A stretch of DNA of 10,514 bases. Origin: Puniceicoccales bacterium (lineage in GTDB: Bacteria; Verrucomicrobiota; Verrucomicrobiae; Opitutales; LL51). Positions 1 to 7,067 of this stretch are shown here, one piece after another (the stretch's first letter is position 1; the number at the start of each line of letters is the position of its first letter). The stretch spans positions 1 to 10,514 of the forward strand of contig JAITBR010000085.1 of assembly GCA_031283485.1 (NCBI GenBank), read 5' to 3'. The notes below the pieces were generated by a model. That model ran no database searches, was not told the origin of the DNA, and saw nothing but the letters and a program-made list of their open reading frames with translations. The translations under genes were made by a program, and so were the position numbers.

Positions 1-991
1 TCATTGGTCTCTGAAATGCCTTTCTGCCACAAATTAATCCGGAACCACCCGCTCGCTTATTGATGACAGCAGTTTCAATAGCTTCGTGAAAATCTGTTGC
101 GCCGCCAGACGCCCCACCGGAATTTATCAAGCCAATCCGTCCCATATAGCAATTGGCCAGTTGGTAACGTGTGAGATCGATCGGGTTGTCCGCTGTCAGC
201 TCGGAATAAACTTTATCGTGAGTTTTACCAAACTTTAGCGCTTTGAATCCTCCGTTATTTGTTGGCAATTTTTGCTTAATTATGTCGGCCTCGATGGTAA
301 CACCAATATGATTCGCCTGTCCTGTCAAATCTGCACTCGTATGGTAGTCCTGGTCGGCCTTGAAGGCTTCATTGCGCAAATAGCACCAGAGTATGGTACA
401 CATACCAAGCTCGTGGGCCAATTGGAAAGCCTCCGTCGTTTCCTGAATCTGCCGCGTTGATTCTTCGGACCCGAAATAAATTGTCGCTCCAATTGCCGCT
501 GCCCCCATTTCGTAAGCTTGTTGCACATGGCCGAAATAAATTTGGTCAAACTTGTTCGGGTAAGTGAGTAATTCATTGTGGTTCAACTTCACGACAAATG
601 GAATTTTGTGAGCATACTTCCTTGCAACTATGCCAAGCACACCGAGTGTTGAAGCCACTGCGCTACAGCCACCTTCAACGGCAAGCTTCACTATATTTTC
701 CGGGTCAAAATATATTGGATTCGGAGCGAAACTTGCTGCCGCGGAATGTTCAATTCCTTGGTCAACTGGTAAAATAGATATATAACCAGTTCCCGCCAGG
801 CGACCGGTATTCCTGATGCGATGAAGGCTATTAAGCACGCTATTGGACCGATCGGAATTGATAAAGATTCTATCCAAAAAATCCGGTCCCGGTAGGTGTA
901 AACTTTCCCTTCCTATTGCCGTACAGATATGGGTTAATAGTATGCCACTTGCGCCGGGATTCTTCTTGAATTCTTCAATGTACTTATTCAT
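1..991 (-). CDS. fbaB: Class I fructose-bisphosphate aldolase, DhnA/FbaB family (3' end cut by window)
   Basis: Cytosolic aldolase that reversibly cleaves fructose-1,6-bisphosphate to DHAP and glyceraldehyde-3-phosphate through a lysine Schiff base (glycolysis/gluconeogenesis). Reading the minus strand from the ATG at 991-989 gives 330 uninterrupted codons to the window edge. From memory, the protein aligns almost end to end with the 350-residue E. coli FbaB. Landmarks are [17 protein letters not shown] (63-79), [17 protein letters not shown] (81-97), VKLNHNE (134-140), [11 protein letters not shown] (168-178), DLTGQANH (221-228), ADIIKQK (235-241; K239 at the expected Schiff-base position), [10 protein letters not shown] (275-284), INSGGASGG (289-297) and GRKAFQRPM (322-330). 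About 20 C-terminal residues should lie before coordinate 1. It is the last visible gene of the minus-strand cluster, 41 bp after the mutS stop. There is no Shine-Dalgarno before the ATG. The family call is very secure; whether it is the main aldolase or a gluconeogenic one cannot be told. Confidence 0.95.
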   Translation of the reverse strand, partial: MNKYIEEFKKNPGASGILLTHICTAIGRESLHLPGPDFLDRIFINSDRSNSVLNSLHRIRNTGRLAGTGYISILPVDQGIEHSAAASFAPNPIYFDPENIVKLAVEGGCSAVASTLGVLGIVARKYAHKIPFVVKLNHNELLTYPNKFDQIYFGHVQQAYEMGAAAIGATIYFGSEESTRQIQETTEAFQLAHELGMCTILWCYLRNEAFKADQDYHTSADLTGQANHIGVTIEADIIKQKLPTNNGGFKALKFGKTHDKVYSELTADNPIDLTRYQLANCYMGRIGLINSGGASGGATDFHEAIETAVINKRAGGSGLICGRKAFQRPM

Positions 992-1032
992 CTGGAAAGG
1001 ATTTTAATAAAGTAGCGGAATAAATCAAGTTT
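992..1032 (-). other. Short mutS-fbaB intergenic spacer
   Basis: A 41-bp AT-rich gap with no convincing hairpin, terminator or promoter. A TTGATT and TATTAA on the minus strand are only 13 bp apart, which is too close for a standard promoter. Read-through from mutS into fbaB is therefore the simplest expectation. Confidence 0.4.
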
Positions 1033-3531
1033 CTATAGCAAAATTCCTTGGCGATCGTCATTTCTGGCGGGTTTTTTGGCTAAAGTTTTTCCCAAAATAT
1101 TTCCTTCGGACTCAAGTTCATGCAATATCTCCCTTGCCCTCAAAATGACACCACACGGTAACCCGGCCAACCTTGCAACGTGTATGCCATAGGACTTATC
1201 CGCAGCACCGAGTACAACTTCACGCATAAATATTATTTCGTCATTCCATTCCTTGATAGACATTTTGTAATTTTTGATTTTTTTCGAAAATTCTGCCAAT
1301 TTTGTAAGCTCGTGATAGTGCGTGGCAAACAGGGTTTTAGTTGTGCTGTGCGCGAAACATTCAACAACGGCCCAGGCGATACTCAGCCCGTCGTATGTGC
1401 TTGTTCCACGACCAATTTCATCGAGAATAACGAGGCTCCTTCCCGTCATATTATTCAAAATGTTTGCCATTTCGTTCATTTCCACCATGAATGTGGAATT
1501 CCCATGAGATAGATCATCTCCGGACCCTATGCGTGCAAATATTCGATCAACTATGCCAATGTTGCAGCTTTTTGCCGGAACGAATGACCCTATGTGAGCC
1601 AAAAACACAATAAGCGCAACTTGCCTGATATAGGTTGATTTCCCTGCCATGTTTGGTCCAGTGATGATGGCAATTTGGCTATCGCTCGTATTTAAAATAG
1701 TGCCATTTGGAACGAACCTTGACTTGGCGAGGTTTTGTTCGACGACCGAATGTCTCCCCTGTTCAATCTCAATTGTGTCGCTTTCGGACATGATTGGTTT
1801 GCAATAATTGTACTCGTGGGCCAGGCGTGCCCACCCGCAGTAAACATCCAGCGCAGCTAGTGCATCTGCAGTTTCTTGAAGTTGAGACATGTATTTTAGA
1901 GTTTCATCCAGAATTTTATCAAACAATTCAGCTTCAAGTTCAATCGCATTCCTCTCCGCATTCAAAATTTCCAACTCTTTCCTTCTCAGTTCTTCCGTGA
2001 TGTATCGTTCGCCGTTTACCGTGGTTTGCCTGCGAATGTAATGAGCGGGAACTAAGCCGATGTTTGACTTCGTTATTTCTATGAAATATCCAAACGTTCC
2101 GTTGAATTTTATTCTTAAATTTTTAATGCCTGTTTTTTGCTGTTCATCGCGTTCAAATTTTGCCATCCATTCGCGGCAGTTACCGTGCAAACTGCGCAAA
2201 TGATCAAGTTCACTATTATATCCATCGCGAATGTAACCACCATTAGTTACGTCAATTGGCAGCGTGTCTGACAATGCCCGTGATAGAATTTTGTCGAGAT
2301 CATCAAATGTTTCAATTCTCCCACACAAATCCCTAATTTCATTGCACACAAATTTGCCCAATTCTTTCTTCAAAGGTTTTATCACTCCTATGGTCGCCCT
2401 AATTGAGCCGAGCTCACGCGGATTTCTCAGGCGATTTTTAAGCCTAGTCAGTATGCGAGCGAGGTCATAAGTTTGTCCGAGTAGAACATGTACGCCCTTG
2501 CAGAGGGCTAGATTTTGCAGAAAGCCTTGCACACAATTTTGCCGATATTGTATTTTGGAAAGATTTAGCAGAGGATATAAAAAATATTGCTCAAGCAATC
2601 TCGCTCCCGATGCCGTAACTGTTCTGTCAATGGCATTAATAAGCGATCCGAAACGCGTAAAACTCGATGATTGAAATAGCTCCAAGCTCATAATTGTGGA
2701 TTCATCAAGTGCCATTGCTTCACTCAGCTGATAAACTTTAATGCCAGTCAGAGTGAGATTTTCGGTACACAGATTTTCGGAAACATAGGCCAATAGCGCC
2801 CCCGCTGGGCCGAGTGCATACTCCAGATCTCCGCTGATGCCATACCCTTTCAAGTTATGAACGCCCAGAGCCCTGCAGACCAACTCACCATTAAAATTTA
2901 CATCAAACTTCAGTGAGTTGAGCATTGAAACGGATGAACCCTGAATTAATCTCAGCAGAGACTCCCTGTGCGACGTTGCGCTGTTGGCCCAAAATTCTTC
3001 CTCCCTGTCGGATATGACAATTTCAACCGGGGACAGTGCACGCAACACTGGAAGTAATTTTTGCGCGTTTCTCGCGAAAGCCACTCTGAATTCGCCCGTA
3101 GAAACTTCGATCCAGGCTGCAGCCAACCCATGCTTTGACAACTGCAATGATAGAACGTAATTATTGTGCTTAGCCTCGATATACTGATCTGCAATTACTG
3201 TACCGGGGGTGAGTATTCGACTGATGGCGCGTTTTACTAACTTTCCGGGCTTCGGCTCGCCGATTTGGTCACAAATTGCGACCTTGTATCCGAAGTGCAA
3301 AATTTTACTAATGTAAGACTCCGCAGCGTGATAGGGAATTCCTGCCATGGGGTTGTCTCCACGGTGAGTAAGTGCTATTCCGAGTAACTTCGCTCCGATT
3401 TTGGCATCTTCATTGAATAGTTCATAGAAATCACCTAGTCTATATAGTAAAAGAGTCTTTTCGGGCAATGATGCCCTAATTTCCCCGTACTGTTGCATCA
3501 TTGGCGTTGACTTGGAAGTGTTCGGCAACAT
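1033..3531 (-). CDS. mutS: DNA mismatch repair protein MutS
   Basis: Mismatch-recognition ATPase of methyl-independent or methyl-directed repair; it binds mispairs as a dimer and recruits MutL. The N-terminal domain has the mispair-wedge motif GDFYELF (Phe and Glu at about residues 35 and 37) preceded by TPMMQQY. The connector, lever and clamp domains fill the middle, including IKNLRIKFNGTFGYFIEI in the clamp/lever part. The ATPase domain has Walker A GPNMAGKST (about 625-633), the dimer-signature stretch GDDLSHGNSTFMVEMNEM, Walker B LVILDEIGRGTSTYDG (about 700-715) and the TLFATHYHEL His switch. At about 832 residues it is close to the usual MutS1 length (E. coli 853) and has only a short C-terminal tail. 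I chose the ATG at 3531; an in-frame TTG at 3540 would add three residues. It starts 15 bp after the ybeY stop (6 bp from the TTG), so it is very likely co-transcribed. Neither start has a Shine-Dalgarno. No mutL is visible in the window. Confidence 0.97.
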   Translation of the reverse strand: MLPNTSKSTPMMQQYGEIRASLPEKTLLLYRLGDFYELFNEDAKIGAKLLGIALTHRGDNPMAGIPYHAAESYISKILHFGYKVAICDQIGEPKPGKLVKRAISRILTPGTVIADQYIEAKHNNYVLSLQLSKHGLAAAWIEVSTGEFRVAFARNAQKLLPVLRALSPVEIVISDREEEFWANSATSHRESLLRLIQGSSVSMLNSLKFDVNFNGELVCRALGVHNLKGYGISGDLEYALGPAGALLAYVSENLCTENLTLTGIKVYQLSEAMALDESTIMSLELFQSSSFTRFGSLINAIDRTVTASGARLLEQYFLYPLLNLSKIQYRQNCVQGFLQNLALCKGVHVLLGQTYDLARILTRLKNRLRNPRELGSIRATIGVIKPLKKELGKFVCNEIRDLCGRIETFDDLDKILSRALSDTLPIDVTNGGYIRDGYNSELDHLRSLHGNCREWMAKFERDEQQKTGIKNLRIKFNGTFGYFIEITKSNIGLVPAHYIRRQTTVNGERYITEELRRKELEILNAERNAIELEAELFDKILDETLKYMSQLQETADALAALDVYCGWARLAHEYNYCKPIMSESDTIEIEQGRHSVVEQNLAKSRFVPNGTILNTSDSQIAIITGPNMAGKSTYIRQVALIVFLAHIGSFVPAKSCNIGIVDRIFARIGSGDDLSHGNSTFMVEMNEMANILNNMTGRSLVILDEIGRGTSTYDGLSIAWAVVECFAHSTTKTLFATHYHELTKLAEFSKKIKNYKMSIKEWNDEIIFMREVVLGAADKSYGIHVARLAGLPCGVILRAREILHELESEGNILGKTLAKKPARNDDRQGILL

Positions 3532-3546
3532 GTCAAACAAGCGTTA

Positions 3547-4026
3547 CTATAAATCAATAAAAGTGTTGGTGTCCACAAAATTTGGAATAGCACGGCGGGA
3601 TTGCAAGCGATTCATACAAATCTTTTCAGCTTCGCACATTCTTAGATGGTCCAATTTTTCAATGTCATCCAACCCCGAAAGGTGCAAATAGCCGTGCACA
3701 AGGTACAGCGTAAGTTCGTAACAAAATGTTGTTTTAAATTCCCTGCAGGCTCGCCTTGCATATTCCGGAGAAACACAAATCTCACCGGCGTATCCAAAAT
3801 CGCTGTCGCCTCGAAATGTCACAACGTCGGTAAGACTCGAATCATTCAGAAATTTTTTGTGAATATTACACATATCACCTTCGCTCAAAAATGCGACCGA
3901 AAGAACTCCACATCCTACTGCATATGCATCAAATTTATCCAAAATTGCGTACAGCAGAAAAATTTCTTCTTCGTCAAAAGAAAGCCAATCAACGTTGTTC
4001 ACCACTTCAATTTTCCTAGGCCTCAT
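3547..4026 (-). CDS. ybeY: Endoribonuclease YbeY (16S rRNA 3'-end maturation / rRNA quality control)
   Basis: Single-strand-specific metallo-endoribonuclease of the UPF0054 family, involved in 16S rRNA 3' maturation and 70S quality control in the cytosol. Visible family marks are NDSSLTDVVTF (TDVLSF-type motif), GEICVSPEYA (GEI motif) and the metal-site helix HGYLHLSGLDD. The usual zinc motif is HGxLHLxGYDH; the first two His are present (H111 and H115 from the ATG), but the third ligand position is Asp (D121). The length is 159 aa from the ATG at 4026, which overlaps the pgpH stop by 11 bp; a GTG at 4041 would add five residues. Overlap with an upstream PgpH gene is the classical pgpH-ybeY arrangement (often phoH-pgpH-ybeY), which supports both calls. 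The C-terminal tail after the metal motif carries a second nearby His (DHLRMCEAEK) that could substitute as ligand, although this is speculation. There is no Shine-Dalgarno. Confidence 0.93.
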   Translation of the reverse strand: MRPRKIEVVNNVDWLSFDEEEIFLLYAILDKFDAYAVGCGVLSVAFLSEGDMCNIHKKFLNDSSLTDVVTFRGDSDFGYAGEICVSPEYARRACREFKTTFCYELTLYLVHGYLHLSGLDDIEKLDHLRMCEAEKICMNRLQSRRAIPNFVDTNTFIDL

Positions 4027-6334
4027 CCGGTACTTTGCCACTATTAATTCTCGAATGAAGCATGTGAACCAGCGTAAATGTAAAAGCTTTCTTCAGAGAC
4101 TTTAATTCACCGAGTGTGATTGGGCATTCGTCCAGCTGATGGTCACTTGTTTTCTTCAGAAAAATTTCTTCTATTAAATTTTCAATATTTTGATGGGTCA
4201 CTTTCTTTATACCTCTGCTTGCCGCTTCAATGGAATCCGCCAACATTATAACTGCACTCTCCTTTGAACGCGGCCTTGGGCCGTCATATCTGAAGCTGTT
4301 TTTATCTAATTTGCCACGCAAATATTTGTCGATATCTTTTGAAGTTGCATTTATCACATCGATTTCCGCAAGCAAATCTCCTCGAGCTTTGTCGTAGAAA
4401 AATTGCGTTGTTGTTGTGCCATGGTGCTCGGCAATGGCATCGATGATTACCTTTGGTAATTTGGAGACGGAAGCTAAAACAATCCCTTCTCGCACGTGAT
4501 TTCTGATGATTAGAGAACTGATATACGGAGTTTGCTTGTCATGGGGATTGGCATCGCTGTTCTGATTTTCAATGAAGTATTCCGGTTTCGTGATTTTGCC
4601 GAGATCGTGGAATAACGCTGCTGTTTTGCATATAATTTTGTCCGCTTTTACGCTGTAAGCGACCTGCTCGGACAAAATTGACACTATCAAGCTATGCTGA
4701 TATGTGCCAGGTGCTGCAAACTGTAGGCGCTGCAGTAATGGATTTTTGTAATCAGTCAACCTAAGCAAGCTTATGTCCGTGCATATGGAAAATATTTTTT
4801 CAAAAAGCGGCAAAAATAACACGATTGCAACACCAGTTGCCGTTGACATTGCAAATGTCGACAGCACCTGAGCCATTACAATTGTTGGCGTAAGTTGGGT
4901 GAGTATTCCGTGAATTATTACTAGTCCCGCAAAAGTTAAGCCCGCATAGAGCGAGCACACAAATACCCTTGATCGAGAACTTGCCTCCCGCAGCAACCTT
5001 ATGAGGGAGATGCATGTGAACAATATCACCAGACAAAAATCAGTTGGTCGAGCTAACATTAGTGTGTGCAGAATTGACACTACAACGGATAATGCCAATC
5101 CATCGGTGATGCCCAAAAGCAAAGTTCCGATTGCTGGAGCTATTAAAAAAGGGGCCGCGCAGTACAGAGCATATATGAGCGTGAAATTTTTCACAAAAAT
5201 TTCCAACTCACCGACCTGGACGTATGCCCTCAGAATGATCACTTGCAATAGCATTATGGTACTTAGTATGAAGTATCGCTTTCTCTGGGAAACGCTTGAT
5301 CTTTGGCCAAACAATGTCGATCCAATGAACGATATCGCAATTGTTATAAATGCTAAAAATACCTTCATGAAAAATATGTAGTAGGAGGCATGTCCGTTCA
5401 TATGGTTTGCACGTAACGCACGTTGATGTTCGATAAAAGTCTCATATGCCTCTTGATCGATCATCGTATTTTGTTCCAAAATAACATCACCCCTATCGTG
5501 CTTAACCACAATTGGCCTGACCGAACGAGCGATGATACTCGCATCCAACCTACTCCCTTCGGCATCGTACACTAGATTGGGCCTAATTCCCTGTTTAAGC
5601 ATTTTGAAAAAAATTGTCGCTATGTCCTTGTCCAGCTCTAGGGACAAAATGCGCGCCCTGGCGTGGTGAAAAGCCTCCTCTTGCGTACGTACGCGCTGCT
5701 GCTGTCTCCCTTTTATCTTAAATCCATACAGACCAACGAAGCTTTCACCCGGTTGCAATGTAAATAGGTCATCGAAGTACACACCATCCTTCGCTATTTC
5801 GCGCAGCGTCGACACACATTCTTGAAAAATTTGAGTGCGTTCAATTTGTCCAAGTGAAATGACAATTAGCGCCACGTCTTGCCATTCAAGCTTGAGCATT
5901 CCCGCGGCATTGAATTCATTGGCAAGTTCCCTGATGTCATTCCTTCCCTGTTCACTCAAAACATTTTCATAGGAAAAACTTTCCAAGCGCTCATCGAGCA
6001 ACTTTAACATATTTATAAAGCTATCGTATCTGCCTTCGTCGATGGTGTAAACATTGCAAGCTTGGCGTTTTTTTTGCTCGTATAGCTTCTGTGTTCTTAC
6101 TTTGCTTTCAAATTCAAAGGGGACTTCCGCAATAATTTTTGACTTTGATAAATTGCCGGGGATGAACTGCACATTCATGCAATCGTTTCCCATGAAACAC
6201 ACCATGGAAATTACCATGGTAACGACCATTAGCCAGATAAAATGGAACGTCGCTACTTCAAATTTGCTTGGCGTTTCATTGGCGTAGATGTCCACATTTT
6301 TTGAACGAAACGGATCTTGCCTTTGCTGTACCAT
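4016..6334 (-). CDS. pgpH: 7TM-HD membrane phosphodiesterase, PgpH/YqfF family (probable c-di-AMP hydrolase)
   Basis: Integral membrane protein of the 7TMR-HD family; characterised members hydrolyse cyclic di-AMP to pApA. From the ATG at 6334 (772 aa) it has one N-terminal membrane segment (about 30-48), an extracytoplasmic 7TMR-HDED domain (about 50-315), a bundle of hydrophobic helices (about 320-515) and a cytoplasmic HD domain (about 535-740). HD residues seen are H547 in GTYQHSL, H576-D577 in ALFHDLGK, the YFIENQ signature (586-591), EHHG (636-639) and D700 in MLADSIEA. Together these form a complete metal-binding set, so the enzyme should be active. A TTG at 6364, inside the upstream HIT gene, would extend it by 10 residues; the ATG lies 13 bp after the HIT stop and is preferred. 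It is followed by an overlapping ybeY. Substrate is inferred from the family: no c-di-AMP cyclase (DacA/DisA) is visible here. Confidence 0.93.
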   Translation of the reverse strand: MVQQRQDPFRSKNVDIYANETPSKFEVATFHFIWLMVVTMVISMVCFMGNDCMNVQFIPGNLSKSKIIAEVPFEFESKVRTQKLYEQKKRQACNVYTIDEGRYDSFINMLKLLDERLESFSYENVLSEQGRNDIRELANEFNAAGMLKLEWQDVALIVISLGQIERTQIFQECVSTLREIAKDGVYFDDLFTLQPGESFVGLYGFKIKGRQQQRVRTQEEAFHHARARILSLELDKDIATIFFKMLKQGIRPNLVYDAEGSRLDASIIARSVRPIVVKHDRGDVILEQNTMIDQEAYETFIEHQRALRANHMNGHASYYIFFMKVFLAFITIAISFIGSTLFGQRSSVSQRKRYFILSTIMLLQVIILRAYVQVGELEIFVKNFTLIYALYCAAPFLIAPAIGTLLLGITDGLALSVVVSILHTLMLARPTDFCLVILFTCISLIRLLREASSRSRVFVCSLYAGLTFAGLVIIHGILTQLTPTIVMAQVLSTFAMSTATGVAIVLFLPLFEKIFSICTDISLLRLTDYKNPLLQRLQFAAPGTYQHSLIVSILSEQVAYSVKADKIICKTAALFHDLGKITKPEYFIENQNSDANPHDKQTPYISSLIIRNHVREGIVLASVSKLPKVIIDAIAEHHGTTTTQFFYDKARGDLLAEIDVINATSKDIDKYLRGKLDKNSFRYDGPRPRSKESAVIMLADSIEAASRGIKKVTHQNIENLIEEIFLKKTSDHQLDECPITLGELKSLKKAFTFTLVHMLHSRINSGKVPDEA

Positions 6335-6347
6335 GTTTGCGCAATAA

Positions 6348-6836
6348 TCAAACCTTATCCACAAATGCCATCAAGCGCTCGAACATGGTTCGCTGCGACT
6401 GCGCAAGAACCTTTGTATTTGCGACAATTGGCATAAAATTTGTGTCTCCGTTCCAACGCGGTACAACGTGACAGTGCAAATGTTTGGGGATTCCGGCTCC
6501 AGCTGCCGAACCAATGTTCATGCCTATGTTAAACCCGTCTGGTGACAGGGCTTTCTTTAGCACAGATTCGGCCTTTGCTATTGTTATAAAAAAATCCATT
6601 CTTTCCGTTTCGGACAATTCATCAATGTCGGAAACGGCCTTTTGAGAAATAACCAACAAATGCCCAGGATTGTACGGATACTTATTCATAATAGCAAAGG
6701 AAAATTCGCTCCTGAAGAGTACCAAACGCTCTCTGTCGGCGGTGATATCCTTGCTACAATCGAACGGATCATCGCAGTCTGCCTTTGAGAGTTTCACATA
6801 ATTCATGCGCCAGTAAGCGTGCAGATTATCCATCAT
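6348..6836 (-). CDS. HIT-family nucleotide hydrolase/transferase (Ap4A phosphorylase-like / FHIT-like)
   Basis: A 162-residue histidine-triad protein, probably a cytosolic nucleotide hydrolase or nucleotidyl transferase acting on dinucleoside polyphosphates or AMP conjugates. Seen are the N-terminal LHAYWRMNYV (the family's 'LWAPWRMEYI' element), NKYPYNPGHLLV, DGFNIGMNIGSAAGAGIPKHLH and the triad H119-x-H121-x-H123 (HLHCHVVPRW), then GDTNFMPIVANT. By family knowledge the middle His (H121) is the nucleophile. Many relatives carry a CxxC zinc knuckle near residue 20 (CIFC type); here the two Cys are spaced C21-x5-C27 (CDDPFDC), so zinc binding is probably lost or altered. It is the first gene of the minus-strand cluster. 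The start is ATG at 6836, with a second ATG immediately after; no Shine-Dalgarno is present. The exact substrate cannot be read from sequence, so no symbol is given. Confidence 0.92.
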   Translation of the reverse strand: MMDNLHAYWRMNYVKLSKADCDDPFDCSKDITADRERLVLFRSEFSFAIMNKYPYNPGHLLVISQKAVSDIDELSETERMDFFITIAKAESVLKKALSPDGFNIGMNIGSAAGAGIPKHLHCHVVPRWNGDTNFMPIVANTKVLAQSQRTMFERLMAFVDKV

Positions 6837-6883
6837 AGCAAACGCTATAACAGGCTTTTCTGAGAATTTAGCAATTTAAATTT

Positions 6884-6909
6884 TCGCCAAAATCATAGGA
6901 AAATGGCGA
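6884..6909. repeat. Interrupted inverted repeat TCGCCA/TGGCGA
   Basis: Six-bp arms at 6884-6889 and 6904-6909 are separated by 14 bp, on the HIT-proximal side of the divergent region. This is a possible regulator-binding site or a chance occurrence; nothing links it to a known regulator. Confidence 0.3.
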
Positions 6910-6911
6910 CA

Positions 6912-6924
6912 GCGGCAATGCCGC
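6912..6924. repeat. Short near-perfect palindrome in divergent promoter region
   Basis: Two 6-bp arms, GCGGCA and TGCCGC, flank a single A. The palindrome lies in the divergent intergenic region about 75 bp upstream of the HIT start codon. It could be an operator half-site pair; no T-run follows closely enough for a classic terminator, although an AT tract begins about 11 bp downstream. Function is unknown. Confidence 0.45.
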
Positions 6925-6935
6925 GAATTTAATAA

Positions 6936-7001
6936 TTTTTTAAAATTTTTAAGCGGAGGGTTTGGCCATTTCGCCCGCTTTCCAAGTTTTTTTAAAATTT
7001 T
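6936..7001. repeat. Paired 14-bp T/A tracts flanking a G+C-rich inverted repeat
   Basis: TTTTTTAAAATTTT occurs exactly at 6936-6949 and 6988-7001, 52 bp apart start to start (close to five helical turns of 10.5 bp). Between them is an AAGCGG/CCGCTT inverted repeat (6951-6956, 6975-6980). Such A/T tracts are intrinsically bent and often serve as UP elements or nucleoid-protein sites; that role is inference. Confidence 0.5.
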
Positions 7002-7010
7002 CGGTCCAGT

Positions 7011-7040
7011 TTGCTGTCGTGCATCTATTTTCTTGATAAC
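7011..7040 (+). promoter_or_regulatory. Candidate sigma-70-type promoter for argS
   Basis: A possible -35 (TTGCTG, 7011-7016; 3/6 to consensus) and -10 (GATAAC, 7035-7040; 4/6) are separated by 18 bp. They lie directly downstream of the AT tract 6987-7001, which could act as an UP element. Transcription would begin about 20 nt before the argS ATG. The matches are modest, so this is only a suggestion. Confidence 0.3.
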
Positions 7041-7067
7041 TTTGGCCGAGTTGGTTCATTCGGCTCA

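Larger units (their letters stand above)
6837..7067. promoter_or_regulatory. Divergent intergenic region between the HIT-pgpH-ybeY-mutS operon and argS
   Basis: This 231-bp stretch is the largest non-coding gap in the window and must hold promoters in both directions. It is strongly AT-rich with islands of G+C. I see an inverted repeat TCGCCA/TGGCGA (6884-6889 and 6904-6909), a near-perfect palindrome GCGGCA-A-TGCCGC (6912-6924), an AAGCGG/CCGCTT inverted repeat (6951-6956 and 6975-6980), and two copies of TTTTTTAAAATTTT (6936-6949 and 6988-7001). On the minus strand, weak -10-like sequences (such as TATAGC) precede the HIT start, but I cannot pick a convincing promoter there. No open reading frame or RNA gene is recognisable. 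Confidence 0.7.

Noticed and set aside
272..576. Two short open frames, one on each strand, over 272-576
   Set aside because: Both overlap the well-conserved FbaB frame on the minus strand, have low-complexity, basic or otherwise unfamiliar products, and are shadows of it.
3646..4047. 133-codon plus-strand open frame opposite ybeY
   Set aside because: It is antisense to a clear YbeY; the product shows no family motif and looks like a reverse-frame translation.
5001..5381. 126-codon plus-strand open frame opposite pgpH
   Set aside because: It lies opposite the transmembrane region of pgpH; hydrophobic codons commonly leave the antisense frame open. No independent start signal is seen.
7011..7067. 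N-terminal extension of ArgRS from a TTG at 7011
   Set aside because: The 19 extra residues do not resemble any ArgRS N-terminus, while the ATG at 7068 begins exactly where the family's N-terminal domain should.
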